In this document: one piece after another, positions 8,814-16,593 of the stretch
Position numbering within the stretch: position 1 is the first letter of the stretch
Layout: each line of letters begins with the position of its first letter
Notes under the pieces: generated by a model
Seen by the model: only the letters and a program-made list of their open reading frames with translations
The model's database searches: none
What the model was told of the DNA's origin: nothing
Source: Actinocrispum wychmicini
GTDB lineage: Bacteria; Actinomycetota; Actinomycetes; Mycobacteriales; Pseudonocardiaceae
Direction of reading: 5' to 3'
Length of the DNA stretch: 64,000 nucleotides
NCBI RefSeq assembly: GCF_004345645.1
Contig: NZ_SLWS01000005.1
Location: forward strand, 558,001-622,000
Made by a program: the position numbers and the translations under genes

Positions 8814-9616
8814 TTCCACCGGAGTACGTCCAAGCGCGGTCCGTGCTGCTGGACGCCCTCGGCGGACTGGGACCGCACCGTGACGCGGTTGTCCTCGTCG
8901 GCGCGCAAGCTGTCTACCTGCACACTGGCGATGCCGATTTCGCGACCGCGCCGACCACGACCGATGCGGACCTGGCACTGGTACCAGACCGGCTGGCCGA
9001 CGAACCGGTGCTCGCGGAGGCGATGCGGGCCGCCGGATTCGTTCCAGGGACACAACCGGGAATCTGGCTGGGACGCGGTCAGATCGCTGTCGACCTGATG
9101 GCTCCCGAGGGGCTGTGTGCGGGAGGGCGTCGATCCGCGCACCTGCCGCCGCCGCACAACAACAGAACGACTGCACGTAGGACGTATGGCTTGGAGGCGG
9201 CGGTGGTGGACAACGCGGTCCGCGTCATCGGTGCCCTGGCAGGCGACGACGGTCGATCCTTCAAGATCAAGGTGGCCGGGCCGGCCGCGCTACTGGTGTC
9301 CAAGGTCATCAAGATCGCCGAGCGCCGTGCCGATCCCAGGCGTTTGAAGCCGAAGGATGGCCTGGACGTGCTCCGGTTGCTTCGCGCTGTCGACACGGCC
9401 CAGCTCGCTTGGACCTTGACGGAGCTCGCTTCGGACAACGTGGCGGGCAGTGTGGTGGAGCAGGCTGTCCAAGCGCTTCGTGAACTCGCGGCAGGGCCGG
9501 AGGACGTGCTTCCGACACTTGCCGCGGACGCCGAGGCCGGCTTCGGTGATCTTGATGTGATCACGATGTCCATGGTCGTCCTGGTCGATGATCTTCTGGG
9601 CGAGCTCGATCCTTGA
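8810..9616 (+). CDS. AbiEii-like nucleotidyltransferase toxin
   Basis: A 268-residue protein with the DNA polymerase beta-type nucleotidyltransferase pattern of AbiEii toxins: VLVGAQAVYLHTG (GS-like motif I), TTTDADLALV (the metal-binding DxD, about residues 49-56), and a late KPKDGLDVLRLLR that matches the KDxxDLxxL motif. AbiEii enzymes transfer nucleotides (GTP preferred in the prototype) and stop growth; this pair could abort phage infection. The GTG start was placed at 8810 because it makes a 4-base overlap with the antitoxin stop; an in-frame GTG at 8801 is possible but has no room for a ribosome site. All key residues appear present. Confidence 0.75.
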   Translation: MIPPEYVQARSVLLDALGGLGPHRDAVVLVGAQAVYLHTGDADFATAPTTTDADLALVPDRLADEPVLAEAMRAAGFVPGTQPGIWLGRGQIAVDLMAPEGLCAGGRRSAHLPPPHNNRTTARRTYGLEAAVVDNAVRVIGALAGDDGRSFKIKVAGPAALLVSKVIKIAERRADPRRLKPKDGLDVLRLLRAVDTAQLAWTLTELASDNVAGSVVEQAVQALRELAAGPEDVLPTLAADAEAGFGDLDVITMSMVVLVDDLLGELDP

Positions 9617-9641
9617 TTTGCAGTCAAACTGACTGCAAAAT
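9613..9641 (+). promoter_or_regulatory. Promoter and operator of the first VapBC module
   Basis: TTGATT (9613-9618) and CAAAAT (9636-9641), spaced by 17 bases, form a -35/-10 pair. The -10 box ends 6 bases before the ATG, giving a leaderless transcript. A perfect 10-bp inverted repeat with a 3-base spacer (TTTGCAGTCA / TGACTGCAAA, 9617-9639) covers the whole promoter, so bound VapB/VapC complex would block polymerase. Confidence 0.75.
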
Positions 9642-9647
9642 AGAGTC

Positions 9648-9923
9648 ATGGCTGTGCTGACGATCAGAGACGTCCCCGAAGAGGTGCGTGACGCGCTGGC
9701 GGAAGACGCGCGCGAGCACGGCCAGTCCTTGCAGGCGTTTCTGCTTGGTGTCCTCAAGCGGCAGGCCGCGTTCAGCCACAACCGGCGGCTCCTGGTCGAC
9801 ATCGAACGCGAACTCGCCACCGGGGGCGGCGCTGACACGGACGCCCCGGACGCCGCGGACGTACTGGCCAAAGCGCGCAGGGACCGCGAGGGCGACGATC
9901 ACGAGATCGGCAAAGTCGAGTGA
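9648..9923 (+). CDS. vapB: VapB/FitA-type ribbon-helix-helix antitoxin
   Basis: A 91-residue antitoxin. The N-terminus AVLTIRDVPEEVRDALAEDAREHGQSLQAFLLGVL is a ribbon-helix-helix DNA-binding domain of the FitA subgroup; the C-terminal half (IERELATGG ... AKARRDREGDDHEIGKVE) is the charged, flexible part that wraps the toxin. It overlaps the PIN toxin gene by 4 bases. Transcription is probably leaderless from the promoter covered by the inverted repeat just upstream, giving autorepression. Complete, with no anomalies. Confidence 0.88.
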   Translation: MAVLTIRDVPEEVRDALAEDAREHGQSLQAFLLGVLKRQAAFSHNRRLLVDIERELATGGGADTDAPDAADVLAKARRDREGDDHEIGKVE

Positions 9924-10309
9924 TCGTGGTTGACGCCTCGGTGCTGTCGAACATGCTGCTGTACGCCGACGACAGGGGGCGCAAGGCGCGGATGGTGCTC
10001 GGCCGGGACACCGAATGGGCCGCCCCGGAACACTGGAAGGCCGAAGTGTTCTCGGTCATCCGAGGCCTGGTGCTTGGCGGGAAGATCGCGGAGACACGAG
10101 CCGGTTGGGCGCTGGACCGGTTGCCACGCCTTGGTGTGGATCATGTGTCCCTTGACGAGTTGCTGCCCCGCATGTGGCGGTCCGGCATCAGTGGGTATGA
10201 CGCGGCGTATGTGGCGCTGGCGGAGGCGCGGGGGCTGACCTTGGTGACGTCGGACGGGAGGCTCGCCCGTACCGCGACGAGTTACTGCCGGGTTGAGCTC
10301 GTCTCCTAG
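9920..10309 (+). CDS. vapC: VapC PIN-domain ribonuclease toxin
   Basis: A 129-residue PIN domain. The acidic metal-binding residues are visible: Asp5 in MIVVDASVL, Glu in HWKAEVFSVIRGL, Asp in GYDAAYVALAEARG and Asp in VTSDGRLAR. VapC toxins cleave specific RNAs, mostly tRNA or 23S rRNA, when released from VapB. It starts with a GTG that overlaps the antitoxin stop (GTGA). It lies directly downstream of the AbiE-like module, so two toxin-antitoxin modules occur head to tail here. The RNA target cannot be predicted. Confidence 0.9.
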   Translation: MIVVDASVLSNMLLYADDRGRKARMVLGRDTEWAAPEHWKAEVFSVIRGLVLGGKIAETRAGWALDRLPRLGVDHVSLDELLPRMWRSGISGYDAAYVALAEARGLTLVTSDGRLARTATSYCRVELVS

Positions 10310-10356
10310 GCAAAATTGGAGTCCCGTAACGGCATGCGGTGAGGCATGCTTTGCGG

Positions 10357-11019
10357 ATGAAGGTCCGGGTGCCGGTTCTGCTCGCGGTGGGCGCACTGGT
10401 GCTGCTGGCTGTGGTGGCGGCGCGGGGGACGTCCGGCATTCCGACCGGGCAGCGGGTGTTCGGGCCGGCTTCGTCGGGGCAGGTGGGCGGGACGACCGGG
10501 ACGGGGACGACGTCGCTTGAGCCGGTGGCGTACGGCGCGGCCTTGTTGATCGTGTTGATCGCGGTGATGTCGATGGTCGGGTTGTCGGTGTTCCTGGTGT
10601 CGCTGACCGCGATCCGGTTCTGGCGGCGCCGCGGCCGGCGGGTCCGGCAGCCCGCTCTGTTGGACGACGAGTCCACCTCGGGTGACGCCCAGGAGTGGGT
10701 GGCGCGGGCGGCCGGACGTGCGTTGTCCGAAATGGACAGACGGGAGGGTGGTCCGCCGAGTGACGCGGTGATCGCGGCCTGGGTCCAGTTGGAGCGGGAC
10801 GCGGCCGCCAGTGGGACGGAACGCAAGCCGCACCAGACTCCCACCGAGTTCACCGCCGAGGTCCTGGCGACCATGCCGACCGATCCCGTTGCCCTGGAGC
10901 GACTTCGCACGCTCTACCAGCGGGCCCGGTTCGGGCCGGCGGACAGTGTCACTGAGGCGGACGTGGCGGCGGCGAAGCAGGCGCTACTGGCGCTGGGGCG
11001 CGAGAAAGTGAAGCTGTGA
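10357..11019 (+). CDS. Membrane protein with DUF4129-like C-terminal domain
   Basis: A 220-residue protein with two hydrophobic segments (VPVLLAVGALVLLAVVAA near the N-terminus, and LLIVLIAVMSMVGLSVFLVSL at about 55-80), a basic cytoplasmic turn (RFWRRRGRRVRQ) and a soluble C-terminal domain of the DUF4129 type (IAAWVQLERD ... TPTEFTAEVL ... LERLRTLYQRARFG). It is the first gene of a five-gene operon with MoxR and DUF58 proteins, in which such proteins usually occur. GTG 10339 is an alternative start adding six residues. Its stop overlaps the next start by 4 bases. Confidence 0.78.
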   Translation: MKVRVPVLLAVGALVLLAVVAARGTSGIPTGQRVFGPASSGQVGGTTGTGTTSLEPVAYGAALLIVLIAVMSMVGLSVFLVSLTAIRFWRRRGRRVRQPALLDDESTSGDAQEWVARAAGRALSEMDRREGGPPSDAVIAAWVQLERDAAASGTERKPHQTPTEFTAEVLATMPTDPVALERLRTLYQRARFGPADSVTEADVAAAKQALLALGREKVKL

Positions 11020-11489
11020 AACCGTTGCACGCCATCGTGACCGCGCTGCTTGCCGGTGGCGCGGTCGGTGCTTTGGCGGCCTGGCTGGTGGTGGTTCCCG
11101 TGCCGTGGGCCGTTGTCATCGCACTTCCGGTCACCGCGTGTACGTTGCTCGCCTTGCTCATGCTTGGGGTCGCGGCGCCGATCTGGCAGGCGTTGCCGGC
11201 GCCGGACGATTCCCTCACTGTCCACCAGGCGAGTGCGTTGTCCAGTCGGCTGGCCGAGGCCGCCCGGGACCAGCGGCGGTTCCAGTTACGGGTGCAGCCG
11301 CGGCTCGGCCAGTTGGCGCTCACCGCCTTACGGCAACGCCCGGGGCTGGGCGATCTCACCACGCTGACCGACCAACGAGCCGAACAAGCGCTTGGTCACG
11401 AACTGCACACCCTGCTCACCGATCCCGAGGCCACCCTGCCGGCACCGCCGCGGCTGGCCGAGCTGCTGCGCCGCCTGGAGGAGATTTGA
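11016..11489 (+). CDS. Small membrane protein of the MoxR/DUF58 operon
   Basis: A 157-residue protein with two adjacent N-terminal membrane helices (about residues 5-25 and 30-52) and a soluble, Arg/Leu-rich helical tail (RLAEAARDQRRFQLRVQPRLGQLALTALRQRPG). I know of no functional name. It overlaps its neighbours at both ends by 4 bases, so its product is probably made in fixed ratio with the MoxR ATPase. It may be a membrane anchor or assembly partner; this is inferred from position only. Confidence 0.7.
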   Translation: MKPLHAIVTALLAGGAVGALAAWLVVVPVPWAVVIALPVTACTLLALLMLGVAAPIWQALPAPDDSLTVHQASALSSRLAEAARDQRRFQLRVQPRLGQLALTALRQRPGLGDLTTLTDQRAEQALGHELHTLLTDPEATLPAPPRLAELLRRLEEI

Positions 11490-12457
11490 CCGTCCACACA
11501 GGACCTGAAGTGCAGGAGATCGCGACCGGCTGCCGGGCCGTGCTCGACGCTGTCGGCACGGTCGTGGTCGGCCGCGAACGGACCGTCCGGCTGGCCCTCG
11601 CCGCGATCCTCGCCGGCGGACACGTACTCCTGGAGGACGTCCCCGGTCTCGGCAAGACCTTGATGGCCCGCTGCCTGGCCCAGGCGCTCGGGCTGGATTT
11701 CCGGCGCCTGCAGTGCACCCCGGACCTGTTGCCGGCCGACGTCACCGGCTCGTACCTGTACGACCCGACCGAGCGCGACTTCAGCTTCCGCGCCGGCCCG
11801 GTCTTCACCGGGATCCTGCTCGCCGACGAGATCAACCGGACCCCGCCGAAGACCCAGTCCGCGCTGCTGGAGGCCATGCAGGAGCGCCAGGTCACGGTCG
11901 AGGGCCACACGCACGTGCTGCCCCGGCCGTTCCACGTGCTGGCGACCGCGAACCCGGTCGAGTACGAGGGCACGTACCCGCTGCCCGAGGCCCAGCTCGA
12001 CCGGTTCCTGCTGCGCCTGGACGTCGGCTACCCGCCGGTCGAGGAGGAGATGGAGGTCCTGCTGCGACGGCTGGCCCGGCGCCGGGAGGAGACCGAGATC
12101 CCGGCCGTGGTGGACGCGAACCGGGTCAGGGCCCTGCAGGCCGGTGTCGAACAGGTCGAAGTCGACCGAGACGTGTTGCGCTACTGCGTCGATCTGGCTT
12201 CGGCCACCAGACGTCACCCGGCCGTCGAGATCGGCGCGTCGCCACGCGGCTCGCAGGCGTTGCTGTTGGTCGCGCGTTGCCTCGCGGTGCTGGCCGGTCG
12301 CGCGTTCGTCCTGCCTGAGGACGTCAAGGAGTGCGCGGTGCCCGCGTTGGCGCACAGGCTCACGCTGCGAGCCGAGACGTGGAGCACCGGCACCACAGGC
12401 GTACAGGTCGTCACGGAGTTGCTCGACGCTGTCCCAGGCCCGGCGAGTACGCGGTGA
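11486..12457 (+). CDS. moxR: MoxR-family AAA+ ATPase
   Basis: A 323-residue AAA+ chaperone-like ATPase. Motifs are Walker A (EDVPGLGKTL), CTPDLLPADVTGSYLYD, Walker B (ILLADEINRTPPKTQSALLEAMQERQVT), sensor 1 (FHVLATANPVEYEGTYPLPEAQLDRF) and a sensor 2 helix region. MoxR proteins typically act with the DUF58/von Willebrand-type protein encoded next door to mature membrane or secreted complexes. The reading frame is open far upstream to 11105, but that part overlaps the previous gene and has non-coding codon use. TTG 11486, overlapping the previous stop, is the best start; GTG 11510 is a fallback. Confidence 0.88.
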   Translation: MTVHTGPEVQEIATGCRAVLDAVGTVVVGRERTVRLALAAILAGGHVLLEDVPGLGKTLMARCLAQALGLDFRRLQCTPDLLPADVTGSYLYDPTERDFSFRAGPVFTGILLADEINRTPPKTQSALLEAMQERQVTVEGHTHVLPRPFHVLATANPVEYEGTYPLPEAQLDRFLLRLDVGYPPVEEEMEVLLRRLARRREETEIPAVVDANRVRALQAGVEQVEVDRDVLRYCVDLASATRRHPAVEIGASPRGSQALLLVARCLAVLAGRAFVLPEDVKECAVPALAHRLTLRAETWSTGTTGVQVVTELLDAVPGPASTR

Positions 12458-13791
12458 GCAAGCGCGTCGTCCGGTGGCTACGCCACCAGCGCGATACGAG
12501 CCACTGGCGCAACACCGACGCGATGTACCGCGCGATCGTGGTCGGCGTGGGCCTCGTCGGCGCCGGAGTCCTCGTGCACGCCATCGTGTTGGTCTTGTTC
12601 GGTGCGCCGTTGCTGCTCAGCGCGGTCATCGCGATGACGCGTCCGCAGCCTGGCGTGCCCGTGGTGCACATGCCGCGGGTGCCTCGGACGATGGAGCCCG
12701 GTCGGAAGACCGAGGTGGTGTTCGACATCGACGCACCGAACGTGGAGCTGATCGCGTTGCGCGCGCCGCATCCCAAGAACTCGGGTGTCGGCCACGTTCA
12801 CCTCATCGCCGGCACGGTCCGCCAGGTACGTACCCAGTTGAACCGCGCCGGCTGGGGTGAGGGTGTGGACCTGCGGCCAGATCGCCTGTTCGCCGGCCCG
12901 GACGCGTTGCGCGTCTACGGTCCGCTGGTGGGTGTCGAGGGCCGCCGTACCCTGCTGCCGCCGGTCGACCTGTTGCCGACCGGTCCGCTTCCGCCGAGGC
13001 CGGCGGGCCTGGTCGGCGCGCACCGCTCACCCCGGCCCGGCGACAGCACGGAACTGCGCGACATCCGCGTCTTCCAACCCGGTGACCGGCTCAGGCGCGT
13101 CGACTGGCGGGTGTCGCTGCGCTCGTCGGCGGCCACCGGCGGTGTGCTGACCCCCAGCATGCTGCACGTCCGTGAACGGCACGCGGACGCCGAAGCGACC
13201 CTCGTCCTCGCCATCGACACCCGGGTCGACGTGGGCGGCGATCTCGGCGACTGGGCGACGGGCACGCCCGGGGCCCGCCTGCGGGAGAACGGCACCTTGG
13301 ACACGGCGGTCCGGGCGGCGAGCGCACTGGCCGCGAGCTACCTGCGGCAGGGCGACCGGGTCGGGCTCGTCGACCTCGGCCGGCCGCAGCTGAGCCTCGC
13401 GCCGGGCACGGGAGCCCGGCATCTGCTGCGGCTACGGCACCAACTCGTGGTGTGCGCACGCGGCGCCGGCTGGGCGGCCAAGCCGGTTCTCCGGCCGCGG
13501 CAGGCGCCGGCGGGCGCGTTCGTGATGGTGCTCTCGCCGTTCCTGGACGACGCCATGGTGAACCTCACCGCGACTGTCGTCCGGCGCGGAATCCGGGTGG
13601 TGGCAATGGATCTGCTGCCCGAGGAGCTGACCCCCGCGGCCGGCGACCCGTGGGGCGAAGCGGTGCTGACGGTGATCCGTACCGAACACCGGGTCAGGTT
13701 GGAAACCTTGCGACAACACGGGATCGCGGTGATCCGGTGGGGTTCGGACATGCCGGGGACGCTGCGCCGGCTGGCCAGGAGGGCACGATGA
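12454..13791 (+). CDS. DUF58 domain-containing membrane protein
   Basis: A 445-residue protein. Two close hydrophobic segments (AIVVGVGLVGAGVLVHAIVLVLFGAPLLLSAVIAM in pieces, about residues 28-60) are followed by a beta-rich domain and the DUF58 signature (ELRDIRVFQPGDRLRRVDWRVSLRS), then a VWA-like fold with a DxR-type start (LVLAIDTRVDVGG). DUF58 proteins pair with MoxR ATPases in nearly all actinobacteria. The GTG start at 12454 overlaps the MoxR stop; the frame is open upstream but that stretch lies inside moxR. Exact function in the cell is unknown. Confidence 0.87.
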   Translation: MSKRVVRWLRHQRDTSHWRNTDAMYRAIVVGVGLVGAGVLVHAIVLVLFGAPLLLSAVIAMTRPQPGVPVVHMPRVPRTMEPGRKTEVVFDIDAPNVELIALRAPHPKNSGVGHVHLIAGTVRQVRTQLNRAGWGEGVDLRPDRLFAGPDALRVYGPLVGVEGRRTLLPPVDLLPTGPLPPRPAGLVGAHRSPRPGDSTELRDIRVFQPGDRLRRVDWRVSLRSSAATGGVLTPSMLHVRERHADAEATLVLAIDTRVDVGGDLGDWATGTPGARLRENGTLDTAVRAASALAASYLRQGDRVGLVDLGRPQLSLAPGTGARHLLRLRHQLVVCARGAGWAAKPVLRPRQAPAGAFVMVLSPFLDDAMVNLTATVVRRGIRVVAMDLLPEELTPAAGDPWGEAVLTVIRTEHRVRLETLRQHGIAVIRWGSDMPGTLRRLARRAR

Positions 13792-14291
13792 GGCTGACCG
13801 CGGGAGTGCCCGCGTGGGTGGTCCGCGCCACAGTCGCGCTGGCGGTGGCCCTGATCATGGTCTTGTTGGCGGCGCAGGGGGTTTCCGGAATCCTGCTGGG
13901 TGTGGTCGGCGTGGTGGGAGCGCTCTCAGCGCTGGTGCCCGCGTCGCCCGCGCCGGCCATGGTGATCATCGCCACCGCCGTCAGCGTGGCCGTGGTGGTC
14001 GACGATCCGTTCGGTGTCGGCGTGTTGGCACTGTTGCCGCTGGTCCACGTCGTCCACATCGGATGCGCGCTGACCGCTGTGATTCCCGGCACTGCCCGGA
14101 TCCACCTCCGCGCGCTGCGGCCGGTGGCGGTCCGGTTCGTGCTCGTCCAGACCATCGCGCTCGGCCTGGCCGGGGTGTCCTCGATCGTGCCAACCTCAGT
14201 CATGCCAACGGTTCTGGAGATCGCCGGGCTGCTGGCGGTGGCCGGGCTCGCGGCCGTGGCGGCCGGACTGATCTTGAAGCGTCCACTGTGA
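13788..14291 (+). CDS. Polytopic membrane protein ending the MoxR/DUF58 operon
   Basis: A 167-residue, almost entirely hydrophobic protein with about five membrane helices (starting VRATVALAVALIMVLLAA and ending LEIAGLLAVAGLAAVAAGLIL). No conserved catalytic motif is visible. The ATG overlaps the DUF58 stop by 4 bases, completing a chain of five genes that all overlap end to start. Probably part of the same membrane assembly. The frame remains open upstream to 13452, but that part lies inside the DUF58 gene and is not coding in this frame. Confidence 0.75.
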   Translation: MRLTAGVPAWVVRATVALAVALIMVLLAAQGVSGILLGVVGVVGALSALVPASPAPAMVIIATAVSVAVVVDDPFGVGVLALLPLVHVVHIGCALTAVIPGTARIHLRALRPVAVRFVLVQTIALGLAGVSSIVPTSVMPTVLEIAGLLAVAGLAAVAAGLILKRPL

Positions 14292-14361
14292 ACCCGCGAC
14301 CCGGGTCACACCCGGGCCAGGGCGATGGGCGGGATGGGGCTGGTGGTGCGACCATAGGAGC

Positions 14362-15690
14362 ATGGCCAAGGGCAAGAAGCAGCCGAAGCGGATCCTCATC
14401 GTCGGCGGTGGGTATGTCGGGCTGTACACCGCGTTGGGCCTGCAGCGAAAACTGCGGTCCCTGGAAGCGTCGGTCACAGTGGTCGACCCGCAGCCGCACA
14501 TGACCTACCAGCCTTTCCTGCCGGAGGCGGCGGCCGGCTCGATCGAGCCGCGGCACGTGGTGGTGCCGCTGCGCAAGGTGCTGCGCCGCTGCCACGTGCT
14601 GACCGGGCGGGTCACCAAGATCGACCACGGTTCGCGGACCGCGACCGTCGAGGCGATCGACGGCCACCGCGACGAGATCGAGTACGACGTGCTGATCTCC
14701 GCGCTCGGGTCGGTCTCCCGGGTGCTGCCCATCCCCGGCCTGCCCGAGCAGGGCATCGGCTTCAAGACCGTGGGCGAGGCGATCTACCTCCGCAACCACG
14801 TGCTGTCCCGGCTGGACCTGGCCGCCTCTACGGACGACGCGGACCTGCGCCGCAAGCTGCTGACGTTCCTGGTGATCGGCGGCGGCTACGCCGGGGTCGA
14901 GGCGCTCGCCGAGCTGGAGGACATGGCCCGGTACGCGATCAGGTACTACAACACCATCAGCGCCAACGACATGCGCTGGGTGCTGGTCGAGGCCACCGGG
15001 CGGATCATGCCCGAGGTGAGCGCCAAGATGGGCGTGTACACCGTGAAGGTGCTGGAGAAGCGCGGCATCGAGGTGTTCCTGGACACCCGGGTCAAGACGC
15101 TCGAAGGCGGCCACATCGTCCTGGACGACGGCACCGAGTTCGACACGGACACGGTGATCTGGACCGCCGGGGTGAAGGCCAACCCGATCCTGCAGCAGAC
15201 CGACCTGCCGCTCGACGAGCGCGGCCGGGTGCGTTGCACGGCGGAGTTGCAGGTCGTGGGCCTTGAGGACGCGTGGGCCGCCGGCGACTGCGCGGGCGTG
15301 CCGGACCTGTCGCGGATCGAGGAGGACCCGACGGCCACCTGCAGCCCGTCCGCCCAGCACGCCGTGCGCCAGGCCAAGCGGCTGGTGCCGAACGTGCTTG
15401 CGTCGCTGCGCGGCCGCCCGCCGAAGCCGTACTTCCACAAGTACGCGGGCTCAGTCGCGTCATTGGGGCTCTACAAAGGCGTCTCAGATGTGTTGGGCGT
15501 GCTCCGACTGAAGGGGTTCCTCGCGTGGCTGCTGCACCGCGGGTACCACTTGAGCCGGATGCCCACGTTCAACCGGAAGGTCCGGATCATGTTCGACTGG
15601 CTTGGCGCATTCGCGTTCCGACGTGAGGTGATCTCCATGGGACAGATCCAGGACCCGAAGACCGAATTCACGCGTGCGGCCAAGAGCTGA
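14362..15690 (+). CDS. ndh: Type II NADH dehydrogenase (FAD-dependent, NDH-2)
   Basis: A 442-residue single-subunit NADH:quinone oxidoreductase. The FAD-binding Rossmann motif GGGYVGLYTALGL lies at about residues 15-27, a second NADH-binding GGGYAGVEALAEL at about 173-185, the second FAD motif at VIWTAGVKANPI and AWAAGDCAGV, and a C-terminal membrane-attachment region (GLYKGVSDVLGVLRLKGFLAWLLHRGYHL). The enzyme passes electrons from NADH to the quinone pool without pumping protons. It is monocistronic, with a tRNA gene downstream. Length and all motifs are normal. Confidence 0.93.
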   Translation: MAKGKKQPKRILIVGGGYVGLYTALGLQRKLRSLEASVTVVDPQPHMTYQPFLPEAAAGSIEPRHVVVPLRKVLRRCHVLTGRVTKIDHGSRTATVEAIDGHRDEIEYDVLISALGSVSRVLPIPGLPEQGIGFKTVGEAIYLRNHVLSRLDLAASTDDADLRRKLLTFLVIGGGYAGVEALAELEDMARYAIRYYNTISANDMRWVLVEATGRIMPEVSAKMGVYTVKVLEKRGIEVFLDTRVKTLEGGHIVLDDGTEFDTDTVIWTAGVKANPILQQTDLPLDERGRVRCTAELQVVGLEDAWAAGDCAGVPDLSRIEEDPTATCSPSAQHAVRQAKRLVPNVLASLRGRPPKPYFHKYAGSVASLGLYKGVSDVLGVLRLKGFLAWLLHRGYHLSRMPTFNRKVRIMFDWLGAFAFRREVISMGQIQDPKTEFTRAAKS

Positions 15691-15734
15691 CCGGACCAAT
15701 TCGATGGGCCAGCCGGATGAGTTGTAGCAAAGCA

Positions 15735-15748
15735 GCCCCAAAAGGGGC
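15735..15748 (+). terminator. Small hairpin after ndh
   Basis: GCCCC, AAAA, GGGGC: a 5-bp GC stem with an A4 loop 44 bases after the ndh stop. It could end the ndh transcript before the tRNA. A TAGGCT -10-like box (15760-15765) follows, 6 bases before the tRNA 5' end. The stem is short, so the call is tentative. Confidence 0.35.
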
Positions 15749-15771
15749 GCCGGAACGCTTAGGCTTCCTGC

Positions 15772-15845
15772 GCCCCCGTAGCCCAACAGGCAGAGGCGAG
15801 CCCCTTAAAAGGGTTTGAGTGCCGGTTCGAATCCGGTCGGGGGCA
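15772..15845 (+). tRNA. tRNA with UAA anticodon (reads UUA, Leu) but class-I cloverleaf
   Basis: A 74-base cloverleaf: acceptor GCCCCCG/CGGGGGC, D arm with GG at 15789-15790, anticodon stem AGCCC/GGGTT, loop CTTAAAA with anticodon TAA at 15806-15808, a five-base variable loop TGAGT, and T arm GCCGG-TTCGAAT-CCGGT. The discriminator is A; CCA is not fully encoded (ACCC). A normal bacterial tRNA-Leu(UAA), such as bldA, has a long variable arm, which is absent here. The amino-acid identity is therefore uncertain; tRNA finders would probably call it Leu-TAA, undetermined or pseudo. A TAGGCT -10-like box lies 6 bases upstream and a nested hairpin 4 bases downstream. Confidence 0.8.
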
Positions 15846-16086
15846 CCCTGAACGGGCAGTTCATATCTGTGAAACGACACAGAGACGAACTGCCCGTTCT
15901 CATGTCCGCCACCCGTTGTCCACACAATCGGCGATCAACCGAAAACGCTCCGTATTGTTCTCACGGAGCGCACATATACGACGACTCGACGTATTCATGT
16001 CGCGCAAATTATTCCGAAACGTTATCTGACCACTCACGGTCCGGTCATCGGATGCCTGACCCGGGCAGATGTGCCACGCTGGACCG
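15846..16086. other. Intergenic region after the tRNA, with a nested hairpin
   Basis: No gene is visible. At 15850-15899 there is a 13-bp perfect inverted repeat (GAACGGGCAGTTC and its complement) enclosing a second 6-bp stem (TCTGTG/CACAGA, 15866-15883) with a 6-base loop. It may be the tRNA terminator, although it lacks a U-tract, or a small structured RNA. The remaining part to 16060 is unusually AT-rich for this window. A leaderless promoter-like box (CACGCT) precedes the ankyrin gene. Confidence 0.6.
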
Positions 16087-16494
16087 GTGGCCAACGGCAA
16101 CGACATCCCTGACAGCCCTGACGTGATCGCACTCGCCAACCGCGCCTTCGCCGCGGCCCGCGCCGGCCGGGCCGACGAGATCACCGCGCTGCTCGACGCC
16201 GGCGTTCCAGTCAACCTGTGCAACGAGTCCGGCGACACCCTGGTGATGCTGGCGTCGTACCACGGCCATCTGGCCACGGTGAAGACGCTGATCGACCGGG
16301 GCGCGGACGCCGGCCGCGCCAACGACCGCGGCCAGACCCCGATCGCGGGCGCGGTGTTCAAGGCCGAGGACGAGATCGTGGCGGCCCTCCTGGACGGCGG
16401 CGCGGACCCGTTCGCCGGCCAGCCCTCCGCGGTCGACACGGCCCGCATGTTCGGCCGCCACGAACTCCTGGCCCTGTTCGAGCGCAACGGTTGA
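16087..16494 (+). CDS. Ankyrin-repeat protein
   Basis: A 135-residue protein consisting of about three ankyrin repeats: residues 10-40 (DVIALANRAFAAARAGRADEITALLDAG), 41-73 (SGDTLVMLASYHGHLATVKTLIDRGAD) and 74-106 (RGQTPIAGAVFKAEDEIVAALLDGGAD), plus a partial fourth. Such small proteins mediate protein-protein contacts; the partner is unknown. The GTG start at 16087 fits a leaderless transcript (a CACGCT box ends 9 bases upstream); ATG 16069 would add six residues. It stands alone. Confidence 0.82.
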   Translation: MANGNDIPDSPDVIALANRAFAAARAGRADEITALLDAGVPVNLCNESGDTLVMLASYHGHLATVKTLIDRGADAGRANDRGQTPIAGAVFKAEDEIVAALLDGGADPFAGQPSAVDTARMFGRHELLALFERNG

Positions 16495-16593
16495 TGCCCC
16501 CGTGCGTGGTTTGCCGCGTTGGAACACAACGAACTACTCACGACCCCTGACCAGGGCGGGAACTCCGGGCCGGGTACGCGCGACTATGTAGGT

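Noticed and set aside
11105..11485. N-terminal extension of the MoxR gene
   Set aside because: Overlaps the preceding gene in another frame and lacks family similarity; TTG 11486 gives the proper start.
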